Below, one piece after another: positions 1 through 6,082 of a stretch of 12,885 nt of DNA. The stretch's first letter is position 1, and the number at the start of each line of letters is the position of its first letter. Under the pieces are notes generated by a model, which was given only the letters and a program-made list of their open reading frames with translations, was not told where the DNA came from and did no database searches. The position numbers and the translations under genes are program-made. Source of the DNA: Francisellaceae bacterium. Its GTDB lineage: Bacteria; Pseudomonadota; Gammaproteobacteria; Berkiellales; Berkiellaceae. The stretch lies in NCBI GenBank assembly GCA_023266415.1, contig JAHFQG010000024.1, forward strand, positions 1 through 12,885, read 5' to 3'.

Positions 1-3000
1 GGTACAAGAGTCCATTGGGGTCTTCAAGTCCGTCGGGAACCATTTCTCCGTTTGAATCTTCTGGAATAAGCACTTTATGAATAAATTTATTTGTCTTACT
101 TAGATTAAAAGTATTATCCGGCATGAGGGTTGCCAAAGGAAGCACTCTCCAGCAACGTCCGTTTTCATCTTGAATGGCCAATGATTTGGATTGTTTAACT
201 AACTTACACCCAGGTATTTCCTGACAAGTCCATTGATTTTTTCCTTCCTGATCTACAAAAGTGAGGCCTAAGCGGGGTAAAACTCGTTTGCTCGATCTGT
301 CCTTTTGGGTGATTTGGATGATATATTGGGCGTGTTCTGGATAACATTCGGTGTCTGATGGGCCTATTTTGTAGTCTTCCATTTTTTTTGAGGTAACATG
401 AAAGCATGCCCCTGACTTTTCATTATACGTTAATATAGGCTCATGAGTTTTTTTGTTAGTTACAAAAATTTTATCCGAAAGCATCTGTTTCCAGTACAAA
501 TTTTGTGTTGTTTGTAGAGTATAGGGCAAATAAGTTGAACCAAACTGTTGTGTTTTTGTGCTATATTCGTAGAAGTACAAATAGGATAAGGACTCGTATT
601 TGTCGAATGGCTCTTTCATGAAAACCATTTCTAAGTTTTCACGATTTATACTGAAATAGTAGGTATGTTCTTTGTAAGTTGACTCAAACAAATGGTTTTT
701 TACGCAAGATGTACAGTCAAAGTTAATAACAGGTGAATCCTTTATGTTTTTTTGAAGTTCAACCATCTTTTCTGCGGAAAACATTTTATACGAAATATAG
801 TTAGAAATATCAACCGATGAAACCTTTATGTTTTTTTGAATTTCAACCATCTCTTCTGCGGAAAACATTTTATACAGAATATGGCTTTTCGGTATAATAT
901 TACATTCTTTGAAATTTATTTCCGACAAAACACCTGTTTCCAAATCGAGCGCACAATTTTCATTGGAAACATTTTTAAAGAATACTTTGTTTTCATTTAA
1001 AGCCAAAGCAGAAAACCTAGATTTATTGTCGGATAAGTGATTGACTAATTTTTTAAACTCTGTCGGATTTTGGTGTTCCAATCGATGCCAGTAAGCTTTC
1101 AAAAAAACAGGTAATTGGGTTAGTTCGTAGGATATAGTGGGTGAAAAGAGAACGGGTAAGAAGGAGAGGTGTTTTGTATATAGTTGGTAGTAGGTTGTGA
1201 AGAATTCGGGTGGGAGGATATCCTGGGTGCTCATAGCCTCTTTCAATTTTTCAAAAATAGGTATGAGTTGGGAAATCCCCAAAGCATATTCTATGGTTTC
1301 GTGTGGAGAAGATTTACACTTAAGGGTAATCTCGTTAATATTGGTTTGATATTTTTTATATTCTTTATTGAACTCGGTTTTGAAATCTGAATCACTAAAT
1401 TTGTCCATAAATTGTTTTAATTTTTCTGTTTGGAGTATGGTGGTTGCAATAGATTTATCCAATTCTTCGAGTGGTTTGTCTTGAAAAGCGTCTAGAATTT
1501 TGGTGACAAAATGAAAATATTTGGTGAATAGGCTGGGATTGAGTTGAATCGCCTCTATTAGGTGCTCAACTGAAAACAATCGAAACCACAATAAATCTTG
1601 GTATTGTTTTTCATAAAAATAGGTGGGATGCTGAATAAGTTCGTCAAATAACAAAAATAGGTCGATTTTTGGAAAGTTGAGGATAGACAAGGATTGTTTG
1701 TCTTGGTCGCTATGTTGAAAGTCTCGTATTTGGTTTGAAGTTAATATTTTTGTTTCGCATTCGCGAATTAGCGGAACATATTTAGTGGAAAAGTTGTGTT
1801 TTTTAGTTGTTTCTGTTGTTTCTGTTGTTTCTGTTGTTTCTGTTACGCCCAAAACTTTTCTTTGGTTATCAAAAAAATCTTTTTTGGGTAGTGGGCAAGT
1901 TTCTGTTTCGTTTTTTTGGACAGGAAAATCATGAATATTATTAAATTTTGCTGTTTTCATTGTATAAGAACTATCATGAAAATAGTGTTCTGGGACATCA
2001 TAATCTGCATTGAATGCAATTATTTTTTCTGCTGAAAAACATGCTTTTGCATGTTTTAGTGCAGACTGTGTTGTGCTCTGAACATAGGGAGATGTTTGCT
2101 TACTTTTAAGATTCTGATCTGTGTTATTGGGCATTGTAGCCAAATAATTTCTAAAGACATTCATGAGCATAATTGAGTTATCGTGATGACTTATGTCGTC
2201 TCGATAAAAAAAGTATTGTTCATTAAATTTTTTTTCAAAAATCCCTGCTAAAAAATTAGGCATTGGAGGAGCCTCAGGAATACGTTTTTTTGTATAAGGT
2301 CCAATTATCCTAAAAGACTCTCGCATAGAGCCTAAAATCTCTTCGTCAGATATACCCGCAAATAACTTTCCAAGGGTCATATCAGATGTGGAACCACTTA
2401 TATTTTTCTTTTTTACACAAAAATCTTTCAATCTAGAACCACAGCAATTCTGGTGATCAATCGAAAAATAGGGGTTGATTAAGGAAAATTCGCTTGCAAC
2501 AGATGCCATATTTTTGCATAATAGCCTACGACAGCTAGATTCTAAATGTTCAAAATTAAATCGGCCTAATCCATTTTCATCGTTTAGGAAATCACGTGTT
2601 TTTTCATGAAGAAAATTCGTTTTAACATTTTTCAGAGTGTTTTCGAACATTTTTCTGATGTCTTCACTCGCTGTATATGTATCGCGAACATTATTCAATA
2701 CCTTTTCAATATCGACATTAGGTTTTGGCCTAAGAAGAGTTTGGCAGATAACTTTATGGCGTTCTATGAGATGGAGTAATTGCTCTTTTATCTCTTTTTC
2801 GCTAAAAGGCTTATCATCTTGACATGCCAATAGGAGGGCACTCAGATCTTGTTCAAATTTTAGGTATTCGGGCTCAATGTTTTGATAAACTTTGGTTATT
2901 TTTTGTATTTTTTCAGTCAATGTTGGATAAATAGCTTTAAGTTCGGTTTTTTGCTTTTCTGTTAGAGCTTTATCTCTATCGATTTCGATATTCCAATGAT

Positions 3001-4423
3001 GCAAAGACCATAAAACAGGGGGAATATTTAACAAACTCTGATATTTTTTATTCAGAGAGCGGGCAAACGGAAAAACCTGGTTGATTGCGTTTTCTATTTC
3101 AAAGTTTATTTTCAAATCTCGTTCGTCAACTAACTTAGTTCGTACAAACCCTACTTCTGGAAATCCTGTTTTATAATGTTCATTTTTTTTCAACATAACC
3201 GGATCTGTTACTTTGATGGGTTTAGCCACAACCTGAATAGGCTCCACGCCATCGGTCATATGGTGGATCCAAGTTCTTTGATGGGTTAAATTTGTTTGGG
3301 TTTGTAAATCTGTACAATAGAACCCTGTATGGGCTATTTTCCCTTGATACATGGCATCAATAATGTCTAAGACACTGTTAAAGTTGGAATACAAAAAATC
3401 ACTTAAAGCACACCGAAATTCGGCTGTTGGATTCGAATTACCCCCCTTCTTTGAATATTGTTGTTCTTTAGTATACATACTGGCCACAGCCCCTTTGGGG
3501 TTGTTTTTGATTAACTGTGCGTGGATACGAGCTGCTACAAAATATAAACTATGTAAGGTAGCTGCATATTGCGGTGGCACGTTATCAAGTTTGAGGTGCT
3601 GATGCTCTGTGATATAAGTCATTAAAATGGCCAACAACTGTTGTTGCAAAGCGCATAAATCAATGTCACTTTTTTCAGATAAATTAAAGAAGTTATCTTC
3701 TCCGTAGGGTATTTGTCGAAAAGCCTCTTCGATAAGCACACAAATTTCTTTTGAATAATTAGATTTCCCAGCGTCATTGCAATCTGATAAAATAGCCATT
3801 GAGCTGACTAAAGAAGCCAAATGAGGAATTAAGCTGGTTTCTTTTGACAACGAATAAGCCAAAGGCGTTTCTGATGTAGAGACATCGGGTATATTTTTTT
3901 CGGGTTCTCCTATAGAATTGGATAACGAAAAAGATTGTTTTTCCTCAGAACTTTTTGGTAATTCTTCCTTTGGTAATTCTTCCTTATTAAAGTTCAATTT
4001 TATAGGGGGAACAGAATTAAACGATGCTTTGAAGTCAGAAAATTCAGTCTTAGGGTTTTGACCCGTTTTATCTGGTTTAGATTTCTTGCCTTTCAGCCTG
4101 GCTTGTTTACTGGCAAGTTTATCTTGATATCTCAAGTATTCATCGGGGGCCAGTTGTTTTTTAGCAAGTTCGCTTGCTTTTTCATACAAAGCTACTTGGG
4201 CATTTTTTCGATCGGTATTGCATAGCAACAACAGTGTGTCGAATGGGGTTCTTTCTTTTGGCTGAGAAAATTTCTCATGTACTATTGGCCGTTTTTTACA
4301 AAATCTCTTTAGGTCAATAAAGCTGATCAACGCATTGAAGCCTGAATCCTCTTTTTTTTCTTTTTTAAGGGTCTCATCAAATGCTTTGATATGTGTTTCA
4401 GGATGTGTCAAAAACAAGAACAT
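1..4423 (-). CDS. Giant hypothetical protein, 3' end beyond window (downstream part of an interrupted frame)
   Basis: The minus-strand frame that follows the TGA at 4523-4525 has no stop for 1,507 codons and leaves the window still open at position 1. I read it codon by codon, and the phase holds from end to end. I recognise no family. The protein is soluble-looking, rich in Lys, Glu, Phe and Asn, with a basic linker around codons 135-150 after the TGA, a Ser/Glu-rich low-complexity stretch around codons 175-215, a Glu-Thr-Thr repeat near codon 895 and a duplicated 28-residue unit near codons 1214-1262. No membrane segment is obvious beyond the first few residues. The first ATG after the TGA is at 4421-4423, 34 codons downstream, with only a weak AAGA-like stretch before it. 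A GTG at 4454-4456 has no Shine-Dalgarno either. It may therefore be the rest of the 493-residue ORF rather than a separate gene. Trp is encoded by TGG, and composition is AT-rich like that ORF. Confidence 0.65.
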   Translation of the reverse strand, partial: MFLFLTHPETHIKAFDETLKKEKKEDSGFNALISFIDLKRFCKKRPIVHEKFSQPKERTPFDTLLLLCNTDRKNAQVALYEKASELAKKQLAPDEYLRYQDKLASKQARLKGKKSKPDKTGQNPKTEFSDFKASFNSVPPIKLNFNKEELPKEELPKSSEEKQSFSLSNSIGEPEKNIPDVSTSETPLAYSLSKETSLIPHLASLVSSMAILSDCNDAGKSNYSKEICVLIEEAFRQIPYGEDNFFNLSEKSDIDLCALQQQLLAILMTYITEHQHLKLDNVPPQYAATLHSLYFVAARIHAQLIKNNPKGAVASMYTKEQQYSKKGGNSNPTAEFRCALSDFLYSNFNSVLDIIDAMYQGKIAHTGFYCTDLQTQTNLTHQRTWIHHMTDGVEPIQVVAKPIKVTDPVMLKKNEHYKTGFPEVGFVRTKLVDERDLKINFEIENAINQVFPFARSLNKKYQSLLNIPPVLWSLHHWNIEIDRDKALTEKQKTELKAIYPTLTEKIQKITKVYQNIEPEYLKFEQDLSALLLACQDDKPFSEKEIKEQLLHLIERHKVICQTLLRPKPNVDIEKVLNNVRDTYTASEDIRKMFENTLKNVKTNFLHEKTRDFLNDENGLGRFNFEHLESSCRRLLCKNMASVASEFSLINPYFSIDHQNCCGSRLKDFCVKKKNISGSTSDMTLGKLFAGISDEEILGSMRESFRIIGPYTKKRIPEAPPMPNFLAGIFEKKFNEQYFFYRDDISHHDNSIMLMNVFRNYLATMPNNTDQNLKSKQTSPYVQSTTQSALKHAKACFSAEKIIAFNADYDVPEHYFHDSSYTMKTAKFNNIHDFPVQKNETETCPLPKKDFFDNQRKVLGVTETTETTETTETTKKHNFSTKYVPLIRECETKILTSNQIRDFQHSDQDKQSLSILNFPKIDLFLLFDELIQHPTYFYEKQYQDLLWFRLFSVEHLIEAIQLNPSLFTKYFHFVTKILDAFQDKPLEELDKSIATTILQTEKLKQFMDKFSDSDFKTEFNKEYKKYQTNINEITLKCKSSPHETIEYALGISQLIPIFEKLKEAMSTQDILPPEFFTTYYQLYTKHLSFLPVLFSPTISYELTQLPVFLKAYWHRLEHQNPTEFKKLVNHLSDNKSRFSALALNENKVFFKNVSNENCALDLETGVLSEINFKECNIIPKSHILYKMFSAEEMVEIQKNIKVSSVDISNYISYKMFSAEKMVELQKNIKDSPVINFDCTSCVKNHLFESTYKEHTYYFSINRENLEMVFMKEPFDKYESLSYLYFYEYSTKTQQFGSTYLPYTLQTTQNLYWKQMLSDKIFVTNKKTHEPILTYNEKSGACFHVTSKKMEDYKIGPSDTECYPEHAQYIIQITQKDRSSKRVLPRLGLTFVDQEGKNQWTCQEIPGCKLVKQSKSLAIQDENGRCWRVLPLATLMPDNTFNLSKTNKFIHKVLIPEDSNGEMVPDGLEDPNGLLY
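734..884 (-). repeat. In-frame tandem duplication, 84-bp period
   Basis: Two copies, about 734-800 and 818-884, are offset by exactly 84 bp (28 codons) and differ at about 5 of 65 positions by eye. On the minus strand they encode YKMFSAEEMVEIQKNIK and YKMFSAEKMVELQKNIK, followed by more diverged residues. Because the period is a multiple of three, the duplication keeps the giant frame open. The close DNA identity suggests a fairly recent event. Confidence 0.85.
1806..1844 (-). repeat. 9-bp microsatellite encoding Glu-Thr-Thr repeats
   Basis: A perfect period-9 tract (TTCTGTTGT on the plus strand) spans about 39 bp. Read on the minus strand it gives GAA ACA ACA units, four consecutive Glu-Thr-Thr triplets within the giant protein. 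Slippage would change the protein by three residues at a time without breaking the frame. It lies between two regions of ordinary complexity and may be a flexible linker. Confidence 0.9.
3957..3986 (-). repeat. 15-bp tandem repeat encoding EELPK twice
   Basis: Two adjacent 15-bp units (3957-3971 and 3972-3986) differ only at the last base. They encode two successive Glu-Glu-Leu-Pro-Lys units in a charged, Ser-rich low-complexity stretch of the giant protein. The frame is kept. Confidence 0.85.
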
Positions 4424-4522
4424 CAATCTTTTTTTTGTTGCCAATAAAAACGTCACTTTATTGATGGCATCTTTTACCGTTTTATCAAAACGTTCTTGCA
4501 GTTTATTTATTTTTTCAGGATT

Positions 4523-4525
4523 TCA
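4523..4525 (-). other. In-frame TGA separating two long open frames
   Basis: This TGA ends the 493-residue ORF, and the identical frame then continues open for 1,507 codons to the window edge. The context is ATG TTG TTT TTG TGA AAT CCT. No frame change is needed to join the two parts. The downstream side has no nearby start with a good ribosome binding site. I saw no strong hairpin just after it that would suggest a bacterial selenocysteine element. It is either a true terminator between two same-frame genes, a nonsense mutation, a read-through site, or a sequencing error. Confidence 0.85.
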
Positions 4526-6004
4526 CAAAAACAACATTCTTATACCCAAAAACAAGCCTGAAAAAAGAGTGTAGATCAAGCTAAAAGTGGCCCCTATTTT
4601 TTGAAGAAGGTTAGGTGCCTTAATTATTAGTTTAATGGCTGGCTTACTTTTAACTTTTTGATTGACAGCCTCAGAATCATCGGCAATACAAGCCGGATCT
4701 CGATAAATGACTTGAAAAGAATGGCTGCCCATTGATTTTAATTCTATTAAAGCAGTTCCCAAATCATTAGGGGACCAAAACAGCGTTTTTCCTTTCTTTA
4801 ATCGATTGAGAATCCCCTGCACCTCTTCACAGTTTGGAAACTGACTCACGCTGTTTAAAACAGATAACATTCCTGTGCTTTTAAACAGGGGGTAGGAGGT
4901 TGATCTGAAAGGGAGTAAAATTAATTTTGTGAGGAACAAGGGGAATGATACAATGTAATCAATTAAGTTGTATATTCCCCTGTAAAATAGAAAAAATAAT
5001 CTGCTGAATAAAAGTGGGATTGGTAGTTTCTCCAAAAAATTTTTTATACGCAATTCAATTCGTTCTTTTTTTTCCTTATTCTTCTTTTCTTCCCATTGTT
5101 TTTTGCTCAATTGCCAGGCAATTTTTTCTCCTTGTGCGATCATGGCTTTGGCAATTTTTTCTTTTTCAATATAACCAAAAGAAATATCTTCTTGGACCTT
5201 TTGAAGGGTATGTATGGTCTTAGGGTTAAATTTATCTTTCTCTTCTCTTAAGGTAGCGTTAAGGTATTCTGTGGCGCTGAGAAATGAAAACCGGGAGATT
5301 TTATCGCTATTGGGAAGAATCGATTCAACATTAGGGGGCATATCGGTTTCAGGGGGATATATCTTAGAAATAGCACGGGGTAAGGAGCCTGAACAATCGT
5401 CATTATAAAACACATGCATAGTTTTGGTAGAAAAGGTTGCGTCATCAGCTACTAGATGGTCAGGGGAACCAACGTCATGGATTTGAAATGATGTTATTTT
5501 GCTTGCTAAATATTTTTTCAGAGACGTATTTTGTTTCAGTGCAGCAATAACGCAAGGGGTAGTTATCATTAAAAAGCTCGTCGTTAGAAACGGCTGATAA
5601 TCTATGGAGTCTAAAGTGCTCATTTTTTGTAGAATGGGGGCTACCAAACTTTGATTGGGTTGTTTTTCATAGGCGATCCCATCAGGCTCATATAAGCAAG
5701 CTAAATCAAAGTATTCTTTCAATGTGTTTTTATCTGAACAATGTTTGATTGCTGACTTTATCAGTGCAGCGTTATTATGCTGAATAGCATAAGTTAATAT
5801 ATTACGAGAACCTAAAGTCCATGCAGGGGCTTCTAGGCCCGTATTCGTTATTGTTTTTTTATTAAAAAAATTAATTAACGACTTTATGTTTTTTTTTTCA
5901 ATCAAAGAACGATATTTTTTTACTTCTCTGTTGAATTCCTTTTCAATCGGGATATATTCAGTGGAATGCGATTTTTTTTTTAAATTTTTTAAAAAAATCA
6001 TCAT
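4523..6004 (-). CDS. Hypothetical protein, 493 aa, ankyrin-like N-terminal part and membrane segments; possible N-terminal piece of a giant protein
   Basis: I do not recognise a family. The first 30 residues are strongly basic. Residues about 65-90 (NILTYAIQHNNAALIKSAIK) read like one ankyrin-type helix pair, but I cannot delimit a repeat array. Residues about 295-325 are a highly charged Lys/Glu helix. Hydrophobic segments follow at about 328-366, interrupted by Arg and Asp, and at about 470-493, which runs into the TGA. There is no signal peptide. The start at 6002-6004 is the first of two adjacent ATG codons and lacks a visible Shine-Dalgarno. Another ATG at 6015-6017 has a G-rich stretch upstream but is in a different frame. 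Two A10 runs fall within the first 40 codons. It lies 78 bp downstream of the fad operon, is clearly AT-richer, and its frame continues past the stop. It could be a short membrane protein or the N-terminus of a broken giant gene. Confidence 0.7.
   Translation of the reverse strand: MMIFLKNLKKKSHSTEYIPIEKEFNREVKKYRSLIEKKNIKSLINFFNKKTITNTGLEAPAWTLGSRNILTYAIQHNNAALIKSAIKHCSDKNTLKEYFDLACLYEPDGIAYEKQPNQSLVAPILQKMSTLDSIDYQPFLTTSFLMITTPCVIAALKQNTSLKKYLASKITSFQIHDVGSPDHLVADDATFSTKTMHVFYNDDCSGSLPRAISKIYPPETDMPPNVESILPNSDKISRFSFLSATEYLNATLREEKDKFNPKTIHTLQKVQEDISFGYIEKEKIAKAMIAQGEKIAWQLSKKQWEEKKNKEKKERIELRIKNFLEKLPIPLLFSRLFFLFYRGIYNLIDYIVSFPLFLTKLILLPFRSTSYPLFKSTGMLSVLNSVSQFPNCEEVQGILNRLKKGKTLFWSPNDLGTALIELKSMGSHSFQVIYRDPACIADDSEAVNQKVKSKPAIKLIIKAPNLLQKIGATFSLIYTLFSGLFLGIRMLFL
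5889..5898 (-). repeat. A10 homopolymer inside coding sequence
   Basis: Ten consecutive T on the plus strand give A10 in the coding strand. They encode part of Glu-Lys-Lys-Asn at about residues 36-39 of the 493-residue ORF. Tracts of this length are known to favour replication and transcription slippage. Confidence 0.85.
5972..5981 (-). repeat. A10 homopolymer near the start codon
   Basis: A run of ten A in the coding strand covers codons 8-11 (TTA AAA AAA AAA) of the 493-residue ORF, just after shorter T and A runs. A loss of one base would put the upstream ATG at 6015-6017 in frame with the ORF and take the annotated ATG out of frame. Confidence 0.85.
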
Positions 6005-6082
6005 CTAGATTAGGCATAAAAAATACCCCGGCGAGTTAATCGACTAGATTACATATCGGCCAAAATGGCCATCTATTTAATT
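6005..6082. other. Intergenic spacer between fad operon and giant ORF
   Basis: This is the only clear gene-free gap in the window (78 bp). It contains a short GGCC-ATTTT-GGCC inverted repeat and an imperfect GTAATC/GATTAAC inverted repeat (minus-strand orientation), and a T6 run after a G-rich stretch. None forms a strong stem followed directly by a U-tract, so I cannot call a terminator. I also cannot identify a convincing -35/-10 pair. It marks the abrupt change from the more GC-rich operon to AT-rich sequence. Confidence 0.4.

Noticed and set aside
204..407. 67-residue minus-strand ORF
   Set aside because: It lies in another frame within the long open frame of the giant protein and has no features of its own.
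4523..4525. UGA read as tryptophan (alternative code)
   Set aside because: Trp is encoded by TGG throughout the fad genes and on both sides of this TGA, and no other in-frame TGA occurs in any of the long genes. General recoding is unsupported.
4480..4525. Selenocysteine insertion at the in-frame TGA
   Set aside because: The bases just after the TGA are AT-rich with no strong hairpin, and the TGA follows a hydrophobic segment rather than a redox motif.
6040..6075. GGCC-ATTTT-GGCC hairpin as a terminator of the fad operon
   Set aside because: The stem is only four pairs, with no following U-run on the coding strand; too weak to call.
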